DNA of 51,688 bases from Paracoccus yeei ATCC BAA-599 (GCF_000622145.1 NZ_KK211403.1:1-51688), one strand, 5' to 3'; shown: positions 27,119-38,067, counted from the stretch's first letter. Numbers and translations: made by a program. The notes: generated by a model from the sequence alone, not told the origin.

Positions 27119-27147
27119 TTGACAGAAATCGCGCACCGGCCTAGATC
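27119..27147 (+). promoter_or_regulatory. groESL sigma70 promoter
   Basis: A perfect TTGACA (27119-27124), 17-base spacer and TAGATC (27142-27147), with the CIRCE operator beginning 8 bases downstream, so initiation falls at its left edge. Confidence 0.85.
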
Positions 27148-27154
27148 AACGCCA

Positions 27155-27181
27155 CTGGCACTCACCAAGACCGAGTGCCAA
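27155..27181 (+). promoter_or_regulatory. CIRCE operator (HrcA binding site)
   Basis: CTGGCACTC, 9-base spacer, GAGTGCCAA: an inverted repeat matching the CIRCE consensus TTAGCACTC-N9-GAGTGCTAA closely in both arms. HrcA represses groESL through this element in the unstressed state. hrcA itself is not in the window. Confidence 0.93.
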
Positions 27182-27216
27182 CACCATACAGCAACCTGTA
27201 ACACCGGAGTGTTCAC

Positions 27217-27504
27217 ATGGCTTTCAAACCGCTGCACGACCGCGTTCTGGTCCGTCGCGTCCAGTCGGACGAGAAAACCAAGGGTGGCCTGATAATCCCC
27301 GACAGCGCCAAGGAAAAGCCCGCCGAGGGCGAGATCATCGCCGTGGGCGAAGGCGCGCGCAAGGACTCGGGCGAACTGATCGCACCGTCGGTCAAGGCCG
27401 GTGATCGCGTTCTCTTCGGCAAATGGTCGGGCACCGAGGTCACGATCGACGGCGAAGAACTGCTGATCATGAAGGAAAGCGACATCCTGGGCATCATCGC
27501 CTGA
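27217..27504 (+). CDS. groES: Co-chaperonin GroES
   Basis: A 95-residue ring subunit that caps GroEL. It starts [15 protein letters not shown], has the mobile loop around [19 protein letters not shown] (about residues 17-35) and the C-terminal [14 protein letters not shown]. The length is typical. It is preceded by a sigma70 promoter and a CIRCE operator, and is followed 38 bases later by groEL. Confidence 0.98.
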   Translation: MAFKPLHDRVLVRRVQSDEKTKGGLIIPDSAKEKPAEGEIIAVGEGARKDSGELIAPSVKAGDRVLFGKWSGTEVTIDGEELLIMKESDILGIIA

Positions 27505-27521
27505 TCGTCCCCTTCGCTTAA

Positions 27522-29180
<1,659 letters not shown>

Positions 29181-29206
29181 TCAGCCCGCCTCTGGCGAAA
29201 CACAGA

Positions 29207-29233
29207 GCCGTCCCGCAAGGGGCGGCCTTTTCC
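29207..29233 (+). terminator. groESL terminator
   Basis: GCCGTCCC, loop GCAA, GGGGCGGC, then CTTTTCC: an 8-bp stem with one G-T pair and a short T-run, 26 bases after the groEL stop. Confidence 0.8.
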
Positions 29234-29285
29234 GTTGGCGTTCGGGGAACAGTCGTGACGCGCCGGCCCGCTGGGCCCCGGCGCC

Positions 29286-32200
29286 CTATTCCTCCAGCAC
29301 CTCCAGCACCCCCGGGATGACGCGCAGCGCCTGGCGCGCCGGCGTCGTCAGGGGCGCATCCTCGGTGATCTCGATGTCGACCAGGTCCTCGCCGTCTTTC
29401 AGCCGCAGGGTAATGGGGCCGCGCGCGCGCGAGGGGGCGTTGACCTCGGCCTGGATGCGGGCCAGCGCCTCGGCGATCATCGGCACGGCGTCAAGGCCGG
29501 CGATTTCCACCGCCAGCCGGTTCGCGCCCGCGTCGGCCACCGCCTGATCCAGCGGCGTGACCGAGCGCGCGAGCAGCTTGACCTGCTCGCCCGAAGGCTC
29601 GACCTGCACCTGAAGCACCACGTTCGCGCCGGGTTCCAGATGCTGGCGATGGGCGTCCAGCGTGTCGGAAAACACCGTCACCTCGTACATGCCGGTGGGG
29701 TCGGACAGGCCGACGAAGGCAAAGCGCGTGCCGCGCGCGGACTTCTTTTCCGCCCGGAAGGCCACCGTGCCGGCCAGCGAGGCGACCAGCGCCCCATCAA
29801 GCGCGGCCTGCGTCACCTCGGCCAAGGTCTGGACGTTCTTGCGACGCAGCGCCGGCAGGTAATCGTCCAGCGGATGGCCCGACAGGTAGAACCCGATCGC
29901 GGCGTGCTCCTCGGCCAGCTTTTCGGTCGGCAGCCAGACGGGCGCGGTCACCGGACGGGGCGGCGGCAGATCCTCGCCCCCACCGAACAGCGAGGACTGG
30001 GACGAGGCCGCGGCCTCTTGCACCGCCGCCGACCAGGCGACCAGACCGTCAAGCGATTTCAGGACCTTGCAGCGGTTTTCCTCGAGGCAGTCGAAGGCCC
30101 CTGCCCGCGCCAGCATCTCCAGCGGGCGCTTGCCCACGCGCTTCATGTCCACGCGCCGGGCAAAATCCAGCATGTCGCGGAAGGGCCGGTCGCCCCGTGC
30201 CTCGGTGATCAGCTTCATCGCCTCGGCCCCCACGCCCTTGAGCGCGCCCAAGGCATAGTGGATGCGCCCGTCCCGCACGCTGAAGGTGGCAAGCGAGCGG
30301 TTGACGCAGGGCGGCACCGTCTCGATCCCCATGCGGTCGGCCTCGCGCTTGTAGACGGCCAGCTTGTCGGTCAGGTGGATATCGCAGTTCATCACCGCGG
30401 CCATGAACTCGACCGGATGGTTGGCCTTCAGCCAGGCGGTCTGATAGCTGACGACCGCATAGGCCGCGGCATGCGACTTGTTGAAGCCGTAGTTCGCGAA
30501 TTTCTCAAGAAGGTCAAAGACCTCTCCGGCTTTCTTCGCGTCGATTCCCTGCTTCTTGCAGCCTTCGACGAACTTCGGCCGCTCCTTGGCCATCTCTTCG
30601 GCGATCTTCTTGCCCATGGCGCGGCGCAAGAGGTCCGCGCCGCCCAGAGAATAGCCCGCCATGACCTGGGCGATCTGCATCACCTGTTCCTGATAGACGA
30701 TGATGCCCTGCGTCTCGGCCAGGATCGGATCGATGGTCGGGTGCAGCGATTCCAGCGGCCGCAACCCGTTCTTGACCTCGCAATAGGTCGGGATGTTCTC
30801 CATCGGGCCCGGACGATAAAGCGCGACCAGAGCGACGATGTCCTCGATGCAGGTCGGCTTCATGCGGCGCAGCGCGTCCATCATGCCCGAGCTTTCCACC
30901 TGGAACACGGCGACGGTGCGAGCGCTGGCGAACAGATCATAGCTGGCCTTGTCGTCCAGCGGGATCAGGTTGATCTGGTTTTCGGCCCCCTTGGCGGGTT
31001 CGTACAGCACGCGCCCGTCGGCAGCGACATGCAGCGGCCGGCCGCCGCCGTTGATCAGATCGACGGCGTTCTGGATGACCGTCAGAGTCTTCAGGCCCAG
31101 GAAGTCGAACTTGACCAACCCGGCCTGTTCGACCCATTTCATGTTGAACTGCGTCGCCGGCATGTCGGACGCCGGGTCGCGGTAAAGCGGCACCAGGCGG
31201 TGCAGCGGCCGGTCCCCGATCACCACCCCCGCCGCATGGGTCGAGGCGTTCCTGAGCAGCCCTTCCAGCTTGGCCGCATAGTCCAGCAGCCGGCCCACGA
31301 CCTCTTCCTTCGCGGCCTCGCGCAGCCGGGGTTCGTCCGCAAGGGCCTTGGTCACGCTGACGGGCTTGACCCCTTCGACCGGGATCATCTTGGACAGGCG
31401 GTCGACCTGGCCGAACGGCAGTTGCAACACGCGTCCCACGTCGCGCACCGCGGCCTTGGACAACAGCGCGCCGAAGGTGATGATCTGGCCCACCTTGTCG
31501 CGGCCGTATTTCTCCTGGACATACTGGATCACCTCCTCGCGGCGATCCATGCAGAAGTCGATGTCGAAGTCCGGCATCGACACCCGCTCCGGGTTCAGGA
31601 AGCGTTCGAACAGCAGGCTGTAGCGCAAGGGATCGAGGTCGGTGATGGTCAGCGCATAGGCCACCAGCGAACCCGCGCCCGAGCCCCGCCCCGGCCCGAC
31701 CGGGATGCCGTGGTCCTTGGCCCATTTGATGAAATCGGCCACGATCAGGAAATATCCGGGAAAGCCCATCTGCTCGATGATGCCAAGCTCGAACCGCAGG
31801 CGTTCCTCGTATTCCTCGACCGGGACCGCGTGGGGGATGATGGCCAGACGCGCGCGCAGGCCCTCCCAGGCCTGGCGGCGCAATTCCTCGACCTCGTCAT
31901 CGGCAAAGCGCGGCAGGATCGGCTTGCGCTTGCTGACGGCAAAGGCACAGCGGCGGGCGATTTCGACGGTGTTCTCGATCGCCTCGGGCAGGTCGGCGAA
32001 CAGCGTCGCCATTTCCGCCTGCGACTTGAAGTAATGCTGCGGCGTCAGCCGGCGGCGCGGCGCGGTCTGGTCGACATAGGCCCGTTCGGAAATGCAGATC
32101 AGCGCGTCATGGGCGGCGTAAAGGTCCGATTTCGGGAAATAGACGTCGTTCGTCGCAACCAGCGGCAGGCCCAGGTCATAGGCAATGTCGATCATGCCGC

Positions 32201-32756
32201 CCTCGGCCGCCTGCTCTTCGGGAAGCGGGCGGCCCTCGGCGTCGTGGTGGCGCTGCAGTTCGACGTAAAGCCGGGTCGGAAAGGCGGCGGCGAGCCGTTC
32301 GACCAGCGCGCGGGCCTCGGGCTGGCGGCCCTGGGCGACAAGCAGGCCGACCGGACCCAGGGGGCCGCCGGTCAGGCAGATCAGCCCCTCGGCATGGGCC
32401 TCGAGTTCGTCGACCGTGACATGGGGCAGCGCGCCGCCGTCGCGCAGGTAAAGGCATGTCGAAAGTGCCATGAGATTGAGCCAGCCTGCCTCGTTCTGCG
32501 CCAGCAGGACGATGGGTGCCGTAACGTCAGCGGCCAGCGTCACCTGGCAGCCGACGATGGGCTGGATGCCGTAATCCTGCGCCTTGACGGAAAACTCCAG
32601 CGCCGCGAACAGCGCGTTGGTGTCGGTCAGGGCGACGGCCGGCATGCCGTTCTGCGCAGCCAGATCGGGCAGTTTCTTCACGGGCACCGCGCCCTCCAGC
32701 AGGGAATGCTCGGAATGGGTGCGCAGGTGGATGAATCGGGGGGTGTTCTCGGCCAT
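29286..32756 (-). CDS. dnaE: DNA polymerase III alpha subunit
   Basis: An 1156-residue replicative polymerase of the DnaE1 type. The N-terminal PHP domain opens with FIHLRTHSEHSLLEGA. The palm carries GPGRGSGAGSLVAYALTITD and the catalytic aspartates in PDFDIDFCMDRR near residues 391-402. Then come the fingers/helix-hairpin-helix region (GYNFNKSHAAAYA-like block near 755) and a C-terminal OB fold (ARGTRFAFVGLSDPTG). Length is standard. The PHP motifs look intact enough for structural integrity; proofreading activity was not judged. It is divergent from the ABC operon, with 93 bases between starts. A GC-rich imperfect hairpin (29260-29284) follows its stop. Confidence 0.97.
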   Translation of the reverse strand: MAENTPRFIHLRTHSEHSLLEGAVPVKKLPDLAAQNGMPAVALTDTNALFAALEFSVKAQDYGIQPIVGCQVTLAADVTAPIVLLAQNEAGWLNLMALSTCLYLRDGGALPHVTVDELEAHAEGLICLTGGPLGPVGLLVAQGRQPEARALVERLAAAFPTRLYVELQRHHDAEGRPLPEEQAAEGGMIDIAYDLGLPLVATNDVYFPKSDLYAAHDALICISERAYVDQTAPRRRLTPQHYFKSQAEMATLFADLPEAIENTVEIARRCAFAVSKRKPILPRFADDEVEELRRQAWEGLRARLAIIPHAVPVEEYEERLRFELGIIEQMGFPGYFLIVADFIKWAKDHGIPVGPGRGSGAGSLVAYALTITDLDPLRYSLLFERFLNPERVSMPDFDIDFCMDRREEVIQYVQEKYGRDKVGQIITFGALLSKAAVRDVGRVLQLPFGQVDRLSKMIPVEGVKPVSVTKALADEPRLREAAKEEVVGRLLDYAAKLEGLLRNASTHAAGVVIGDRPLHRLVPLYRDPASDMPATQFNMKWVEQAGLVKFDFLGLKTLTVIQNAVDLINGGGRPLHVAADGRVLYEPAKGAENQINLIPLDDKASYDLFASARTVAVFQVESSGMMDALRRMKPTCIEDIVALVALYRPGPMENIPTYCEVKNGLRPLESLHPTIDPILAETQGIIVYQEQVMQIAQVMAGYSLGGADLLRRAMGKKIAEEMAKERPKFVEGCKKQGIDAKKAGEVFDLLEKFANYGFNKSHAAAYAVVSYQTAWLKANHPVEFMAAVMNCDIHLTDKLAVYKREADRMGIETVPPCVNRSLATFSVRDGRIHYALGALKGVGAEAMKLITEARGDRPFRDMLDFARRVDMKRVGKRPLEMLARAGAFDCLEENRCKVLKSLDGLVAWSAAVQEAAASSQSSLFGGGEDLPPPRPVTAPVWLPTEKLAEEHAAIGFYLSGHPLDDYLPALRRKNVQTLAEVTQAALDGALVASLAGTVAFRAEKKSARGTRFAFVGLSDPTGMYEVTVFSDTLDAHRQHLEPGANVVLQVQVEPSGEQVKLLARSVTPLDQAVADAGANRLAVEIAGLDAVPMIAEALARIQAEVNAPSRARGPITLRLKDGEDLVDIEITEDAPLTTPARQALRVIPGVLEVLEE

Positions 32757-32792
32757 GGGGGTTATCTAGGCCCTGCCTGTCCAACTGTGCAA

Positions 32793-32820
32793 TTGCCCCC
32801 CGGCGGAAAACCGCTAAGAC
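32793..32820 (+). promoter_or_regulatory. Candidate promoter for the ABC transporter operon
   Basis: TTGCCC, a 16-base spacer and TAAGAC. The spacer holds a small palindrome GCGG-AAAA-CCGC (32803-32814) that could be a repressor site. A weak prediction. Confidence 0.35.
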
Positions 32821-32849
32821 TTGGGCCAAAACCAGGCAGGGACGTGACA

Positions 32850-34349
32850 GTGAACGAGATTTTCCGGGCCGAGGGCCTGGGCAAGACCTATCCCGGCGTG
32901 CGCGCGAACGACGATATCGGCTTTTCCGTCGGCGCGGGCGAGATCCACGCCCTGCTGGGCGAGAACGGCGCCGGAAAGTCCACCCTGGTCAAGATGATCT
33001 ACGGGCTGGTGCGGCCCGACGAAGGGGCGATGACCCTGCTGGGCGCGCCCCATGCCCCGGCCGATCCCCGCGCGGCCCGGGCTGCTGGCGTCGCCATGGT
33101 GTTTCAGCATTTCAGCCTGTTCGACGCGCTGACGGTGGCCGAAAACGTCGCCCTGGGGATGGAGAACCCGCCGCCGCGCGCCGCGCTGTCGCGCCGCATC
33201 GCCGAGGTCTCGGCCGCCTACGGCCTGCCGCTGGACCCAGGCCGCCGCATCGCCAGCCTGTCGGCGGGCGAACGCCAGCGGGTCGAGATCGTGCGCTGCC
33301 TGCTGCAGGACCCACGCCTGCTGATCATGGACGAACCGACCAGCGTCCTGACCCCTCAGGAGGCCGAGATCCTGTTCGCCACGCTGCGCCAACTGGCCGC
33401 GCAGGGCACGGCGATCCTTTATATCAGCCACAAGCTCGATGAGATCCGCACCCATTGCGACCGCGCCACCATCCTGCGTCACGGCAAGGTCGTGGGCACC
33501 GTCGATCCCCGCGCCCATTCGGCGCGCGCATTGGCCGCGATGATGGTCGGGGCCGAAATGCGGGTGATCGACCGATCCGGCCGCAAGCCGGGGGCCGAGG
33601 TGCTGCGGGTCTCGGGCCTGTCGGCGGGCGCGCTGAAGGGCGTCGGCCTGACCCTGCGCGGGGGCGAGATCCTGGGCATCGGCGGCGTCGCCGGCAACGG
33701 GCAAGAGGATCTGCTGGCTGCGCTGTCGGGCGAGGCCCCGACCCCGCCCGGCACCGTCGCGCTGGATGGCGCGGACCTGTCCGCCCAGGGACCCGAGGCG
33801 CGCCGCAAGGCCGGATTGCTGTCGGCCCCCGAGGATCGGCTGGGCCATGCCGCCGTGCCCGAATTCTCGCTGACCGAGAACACTTTGCTGACCGCAGGGA
33901 TGCGGCAGGGCATCGTGCGTCATGGCTTGGTCGATCATGCCGGCGCGCGCCGTTTCGCGGAACGGGTGATCGCCGCCTTCGACGTGCGCACCCCCGGTCC
34001 GGGAACGGCGGCCGGGGCGCTGTCGGGCGGAAACCTGCAGAAATTCGTCATCGGACGCGAGGTCCTGGGTCAGCCCCGGGTGCTGGTGGTGAACCAGCCG
34101 ACCTGGGGCGTCGATGCCGGGGCCGCCGCCGCGATCCGCCAGGCGCTGCTGGATCTGGCGGCGCAGGGCGCGGGCATCATCGTCATCAGCCAGGACTTGG
34201 ACGAGCTGCTGGAACTGTCCGACCGCTTCTGCGCGCTGAACGAGGGGCGCCTTTCGGCCCCGCGCCCGACCGAAGGGCTGACCATCGAGGAGATCGGCCT
34301 GATGCTGGGCGGCGCCCATGGCATGGAGGTGGCCCATGTTCCGGCTTGA
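32850..34349 (+). CDS. ABC transporter ATPase, nucleoside (BMP) type
   Basis: A 499-residue tandem ATPase. The N-terminal half has Walker A GENGAGKST (37-45), signature LSAGERQRVEI and Walker B LLIMDEPT. The C-terminal half has a degenerate Walker A (GGVAGNGQEDLL) and a LSGGNLQKFVIGRE signature, as in sugar- and nucleoside-type importers. The GTG at 32850 is chosen because the AGGG before it is correctly spaced; GTG at 32844 is too close. The last codons overlap the first permease by 14 bases. With two permeases and a BMP binding protein downstream, it powers uptake of a nucleoside or purine-like compound. Confidence 0.92.
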   Translation: MNEIFRAEGLGKTYPGVRANDDIGFSVGAGEIHALLGENGAGKSTLVKMIYGLVRPDEGAMTLLGAPHAPADPRAARAAGVAMVFQHFSLFDALTVAENVALGMENPPPRAALSRRIAEVSAAYGLPLDPGRRIASLSAGERQRVEIVRCLLQDPRLLIMDEPTSVLTPQEAEILFATLRQLAAQGTAILYISHKLDEIRTHCDRATILRHGKVVGTVDPRAHSARALAAMMVGAEMRVIDRSGRKPGAEVLRVSGLSAGALKGVGLTLRGGEILGIGGVAGNGQEDLLAALSGEAPTPPGTVALDGADLSAQGPEARRKAGLLSAPEDRLGHAAVPEFSLTENTLLTAGMRQGIVRHGLVDHAGARRFAERVIAAFDVRTPGPGTAAGALSGGNLQKFVIGREVLGQPRVLVVNQPTWGVDAGAAAAIRQALLDLAAQGAGIIVISQDLDELLELSDRFCALNEGRLSAPRPTEGLTIEEIGLMLGGAHGMEVAHVPA

Positions 34350-35409
34350 GCCGCGCGCAAGCGCGCCATTGGGCTGGCAGATCGCCACGCCCGTCCTGGC
34401 CGTCCTGGCCACCATGCTGGTCGGCGGCGCGCTGTTCGCCGCCATGGGCTTTGATCCGGTCGCCTCGATTCGCACCATCTTCTGGGATCCGCTGTTCGGC
34501 CCCGCGGCCGGCTATTCGCGCCCGCAACTGCTGGTCAAGGCCGGACCGCTGATCCTGATCGCCTGCGGTCTTGCCCTGGGCTTTCGCGCCGGCATCTGGA
34601 ACATCGGCGCCGAGGGCCAGTATATCATCGGCGGCATCTGCGGCGCGGCGGTCGCGCTGGCGGCCTATCCGCTGGACGCCTTCTGGATCTTTCCGGCCAT
34701 GATCCTGGGCGGGGCGCTTGGCGGCTGGGCCTGGGGCATGATCCCGGCGATGCTGCGCAACTGGTTCGGCGCCTCGGAAATCCTGGTGTCGCTGATGCTG
34801 GTCTATGTCGCGCAGAAGGTCGCGGCCTGGATGGCCTTCGGCCCGATGAAGAACCCCGAGGGCTTCAACTTCCCCGGCTCGCGCAATCTGCAGCAATACC
34901 CCGCCGCCTCGAACCCGGAGCTGATCGCGGGCACCGGCCTGCACTGGGGCGGCATCGCCGCGATCCTGGCGCTGGCGCTGACCTGGTTCGTCATGTCGCG
35001 CCACATCCTGGGCTTTCACATCCGCACGGCCGGCGCGGCACCCCGCGCCGCGCGCTTTGCCGGCGTCCGGCCGCAGCGGCTGGTCGCGCTGTGTCTGGGC
35101 GTCTCGGGTGCGCTCGCAGGGCTTGCGGGCCTGTTCGAGGTCGCGGGCCCGGCGGGCCAGATCACGGAAAGCTTCGGCTCGGGCTATGGCTTCACCGCGA
35201 TCATCGTGGCCTTTCTGGGCCGGCTGCACCCCTTGGGCATCCTGCTGGCCGGCCTTCTGATGGCGCTGACCTATATCGGGGGCGAGCTGGCGCAGATGAT
35301 GCTGAATCTGCCGGCCGCCACGGTGCAGGTGTTCCAGGGGATGCTGCTGTTCTTCCTGCTGGGCTTCGACCTGCTGACCCGGTACCGCATTCGCCGGAGG
35401 CGCGCATGA
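34336..35409 (+). CDS. ABC transporter permease (BMP type, first subunit)
   Basis: A 357-residue BPD_transp_2-family permease with about ten hydrophobic helices. It carries the family stretch GFRAGIWNIGAEGQYIIGGI near residue 85 and a cytoplasmic loop GAAPRAARFAGV that couples to the ATPase. The ATG at 34336 follows a GGAGG inside the preceding gene. The stop overlaps the next gene by 4 bases. Confidence 0.92.
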   Translation: MFRLEPRASAPLGWQIATPVLAVLATMLVGGALFAAMGFDPVASIRTIFWDPLFGPAAGYSRPQLLVKAGPLILIACGLALGFRAGIWNIGAEGQYIIGGICGAAVALAAYPLDAFWIFPAMILGGALGGWAWGMIPAMLRNWFGASEILVSLMLVYVAQKVAAWMAFGPMKNPEGFNFPGSRNLQQYPAASNPELIAGTGLHWGGIAAILALALTWFVMSRHILGFHIRTAGAAPRAARFAGVRPQRLVALCLGVSGALAGLAGLFEVAGPAGQITESFGSGYGFTAIIVAFLGRLHPLGILLAGLLMALTYIGGELAQMMLNLPAATVQVFQGMLLFFLLGFDLLTRYRIRRRRA

Positions 35410-36293
35410 TCGACCCGCTGTCCGTATTCCTGCTGTTGCTGGGGGCCGCCACCCCGATCCTGTTCGCGGCCCTGGGCGAGCTGGTCGTCGAACGCGCCGG
35501 CGTGCTGAACCTGGGGGTCGAGGGCATGATGATCGGCGGCGCGCTGGCGGGCTTTGCCGCCGCCGATGCCACCGGCAGCCCGGCGGCGGGCTTTGTCGCG
35601 GCGGCGGGCGCCGGCGCCGCGCTGGCCATGCTGTTCGCGGTGATGACGCAATACCTGCTGTCGAACCAGGTGGCGACCGGCCTTGCGCTGGTGCTGTTCG
35701 GCCTGGGACTGACCGCGATGTTCGGCAAGCCCTATGAAGGCGTCAAGGCCCCCGCCATGATGGCCGGTCCCCTGGGCCTGAACTGGATGATCTGGCTGGG
35801 CCTTGCGCTGGTGCCGGCGATCTGGTGGTTCCTGATGCGCTCGCGCCCGGGCCTGATCCTGCGTGCGGTGGGTGAAAACCACGATGCCGCGCATGGGCTG
35901 GGCTATCCGGTGCGCCGCGTCCGCATCCTGGCGCTGGCCTTTGGCGGCGCGCTGGCGGGCATGGGCGGGGCCTATGTCTCGATCGCGACGGTGCTGCAAT
36001 GGACCGAGGGCATGACCGCCGGCGCCGGCTGGATCGCGCTGGCCATCGTGGTCTTTGCGCAATGGAACCCCTGGGGTGTCCTGATGGGCGCCTGGCTGTT
36101 CGGCGGCGTCACCGTGCTGCAGCTGCGCCTGCAGGCGGCGGGCGTCGCCGTGCCGGTCCAGCTTCTCAGCATGGCGCCCTATCTGGCGACGATCCTGGTG
36201 CTGGTGCTGATCTCGGCCCGCCAGAAATTCGGCCGTTCGGGCGGGACGGCGGCCCCCGGCTCGCTGGGCAAACCCTTTCACGCGCTCCGCTAG
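35406..36293 (+). CDS. ABC transporter permease (BMP type, second subunit)
   Basis: A 295-residue BPD_transp_2-family permease, shorter than its partner, as usual for this group. It has ELVVERAGVLNLGVEGMMIGG at about 22-42 and a coupling loop with GENHDAAHGLGYPVRRVR. ATG at 35406 overlaps the stop of the first permease (ATGA). The two form the membrane heterodimer of the importer. Confidence 0.92.
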   Translation: MIDPLSVFLLLLGAATPILFAALGELVVERAGVLNLGVEGMMIGGALAGFAAADATGSPAAGFVAAAGAGAALAMLFAVMTQYLLSNQVATGLALVLFGLGLTAMFGKPYEGVKAPAMMAGPLGLNWMIWLGLALVPAIWWFLMRSRPGLILRAVGENHDAAHGLGYPVRRVRILALAFGGALAGMGGAYVSIATVLQWTEGMTAGAGWIALAIVVFAQWNPWGVLMGAWLFGGVTVLQLRLQAAGVAVPVQLLSMAPYLATILVLVLISARQKFGRSGGTAAPGSLGKPFHALR

Positions 36294-36313
36294 CGCCCTA
36301 TCAGGAGACCCCT

Positions 36314-37390
36314 ATGAAACGCAGAACCCTTCTTGGCAGCGCGGCGGCGCTTGTGGCGGCATCCACCCTGCCGAGCCTTGCGCAGGAAGAGAAGCTGAAG
36401 GTCGGCTTCATCTATGTCGGCCCCGTGGGCGACGGCGGCTGGACCTTCCAGCACGACCTGGCCCGCAAGGCCGTGGTCGAGAAATACGGCGACCGGGTCG
36501 AGACCACCTTCATCGAAAGTGTACCCGAAGGCGCCGACGCCGAACGCGCCATCACCCAGCTGGCCCTGTCCGGCCACAAGCTGATCTTCACCACCAGCTT
36601 CGGCTTCATGGATGCCACCATCAACGTCGCCAAGAAATTCCCCGACGTGAAGTTCGAGCACGCCACCGGCTACAAGACGGCCGAGAACGTCGCGACCTAT
36701 GACGCCCGCTTCTACGAAGGCCGCGCGGTCATGGGCACCATCGCAGGCCGCATGACCAAGTCGAACAAGATCGGCTATATCGGCAGCTTCCCGATCCCCG
36801 AGGTGATCCAGGGCATCAACTCGTCCTTCATCCACGCCCGCATGGTGAACCCGGACGTCGAGATGAAGGTGGTCTGGGCCTATACCTGGTTCGACCCCGC
36901 GAAAGAGGCCGATGCCGCCGCCGCCCTGATCGCCGAGGGCGTGGACGTGATCCTGCAGCACACCGACTCGACCGCGCCGCTTGCCAAGGCGCAAGAGGCC
37001 GGTGCCATCGGCTTTGGCCAAGCCAGCGACATGGCGGCCTTCAAGCCGACGCCGCGGGTGTCCGCGATCATCGACAACTGGGCGCCCTATTACATCAAGC
37101 GCGTGGGCGAGGTGCTGGACGGCACCTGGAAGTCGCATTCGGTCTGGCTGGGCATCGCTGACGGCGAGGTCGAGATCGGCGAGATCACCGATGCCGTGCC
37201 GCCCGAGGTGAAGGCCGAGGCCGAGGCGCTGAAGGCCAAGATCGCTTCGGGCGAACACCACCCCTTCACTGGCCCGCTGAAAAAGCAGGATGGCAGCGAA
37301 TGGCTGGCCGAGGGGCAGAAGGCCAGCGACAAGGACCTGTCCTCGATGAACTTCTATGTCGAAGGGATCACGGCGCCGATGCCGAAATAG
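36314..37390 (+). CDS. BMP-family substrate-binding protein
   Basis: A 358-residue periplasmic binding protein of the BMP/PnrA family, which binds nucleosides or related purines. Residues 1-23 are a signal peptide with a twin-arginine start (KRRTLLGSAAALVAAS) and a Leu-Ala cleavage site, not a lipobox. The mature part begins EEKLKVGFIYVGPVGDGGWTFQHD, the classic BMP opening. The ATG follows AGGAGACC, 20 bases after the permease stop. It is the last gene of the importer operon; a strong terminator follows. Confidence 0.93.
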   Translation: MKRRTLLGSAAALVAASTLPSLAQEEKLKVGFIYVGPVGDGGWTFQHDLARKAVVEKYGDRVETTFIESVPEGADAERAITQLALSGHKLIFTTSFGFMDATINVAKKFPDVKFEHATGYKTAENVATYDARFYEGRAVMGTIAGRMTKSNKIGYIGSFPIPEVIQGINSSFIHARMVNPDVEMKVVWAYTWFDPAKEADAAAALIAEGVDVILQHTDSTAPLAKAQEAGAIGFGQASDMAAFKPTPRVSAIIDNWAPYYIKRVGEVLDGTWKSHSVWLGIADGEVEIGEITDAVPPEVKAEAEALKAKIASGEHHPFTGPLKKQDGSEWLAEGQKASDKDLSSMNFYVEGITAPMPK

Positions 37391-37406
37391 CCCCCGACAC
37401 ATGGAA

Positions 37407-37433
37407 AAACCGGGGCGCCTGCCCCGGTTTCTT
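37407..37433 (+). terminator. Terminator of the ABC importer operon
   Basis: AAACCGGGGC, loop GCCT, GCCCCGGTTT, then CTTTC. A perfect 10-bp stem; with A-rich left and T-rich right flanks it can also stop dps transcription from the other side. Confidence 0.85.
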
Positions 37434-37451
37434 TCACTTCCGCCTGCGCGC

Positions 37452-37925
37452 TTATTCCAGGTGGCTTTCCAGGAACCACAGGTCGCGGTCCGCCGTCCGT
37501 GACGCGGCGGTCAGAAGGTCGGCGGTATCGGCATCCCCCGCCTCGTCGGTCGTGTCAATGCCTTCGCGCACCTTGGCGCCGTAATCGCGCATCCGTTCGC
37601 AGATCGCCTGGATATGGTCCTCGGCCTTGGTCAGGTCGGTCGGATATTCCTTGAGGCTGCTGGCCTTGGCCACCTTCTCGACCGTGCCGACGGCCACCCC
37701 GTCCAGCTGCTGAACCCGCTCGGCCATCTCATCCACATGAACCTGAAGGTTCTTGAAGACCTGGTCGAACAGTTCGTGCACGGCGATGAAGTTGCGACCC
37801 TTGACGTTCCAATGCGCCTGCTTGATCGCTGCGGACAAGGCCACCGCATCCGCCAGCCGGGCGTTCAACTCGGCAATCGCGGTCTTGCGGGCGTTGTCGG
37901 TTAGTCCTTGCAGGTTCACGGCCAT
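37452..37925 (-). CDS. dps: Dps DNA-protection/ferritin-like protein
   Basis: A 157-residue Dps monomer; twelve form a shell that binds DNA and oxidises and stores iron under stress. The inter-subunit ferroxidase residues are present: His in AIKQAHWNVKGRNF, then HELFDQVFKN and HVDEMAERV (about residues 35-72). ATG at 37925 has AAGGAGACG upstream. A GGAAC-N17-CGTT sequence upstream resembles the alphaproteobacterial general-stress promoter and would fit this gene's role. Confidence 0.94.
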   Translation of the reverse strand: MAVNLQGLTDNARKTAIAELNARLADAVALSAAIKQAHWNVKGRNFIAVHELFDQVFKNLQVHVDEMAERVQQLDGVAVGTVEKVAKASSLKEYPTDLTKAEDHIQAICERMRDYGAKVREGIDTTDEAGDADTADLLTAASRTADRDLWFLESHLE

Positions 37926-37955
37926 GATCGTCTCCTTTGCGTCAGTCGCCCAGGA

Positions 37956-37981
37956 AACGGCTATCCCCACCCGGCGGTTCC
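37956..37981 (-). promoter_or_regulatory. EcfG-like stress promoter motif upstream of dps
   Basis: Minus-strand GGAAC (37981-37977), 17 bases, CGTT (37959-37956), matching the published form of sigma-EcfG promoters (GGAAC-N16/17-cGTT). About 31 bases before the dps ATG. Whether this organism has EcfG cannot be seen here. Confidence 0.4.
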
Positions 37982-38006
37982 CGCGACAAACCGCCGCAAG
38001 GCCATG

Positions 38007-38042
38007 AAAAAGGGCGGTGTCTTCGCCTGGAAGACACCGCCC
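38007..38042 (-). terminator. acpP terminator
   Basis: On the minus strand GGGCGGTGTCTT, a short loop, AAGACACCGCCC, then TTTTTCAT: a 12-bp stem and T-run, 26 bases after the acpP stop. Confidence 0.88.
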
Positions 38043-38067
38043 GATCGCGCCAGCGCAGGGATTCGGA

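Noticed and set aside
29640..32849. About 1070 open plus-strand codons upstream of the ABC ATPase gene, in the same frame
   Set aside because: This is antisense to dnaE, which is unmistakable; the ATPase family N terminus begins at the GTG near 32850.
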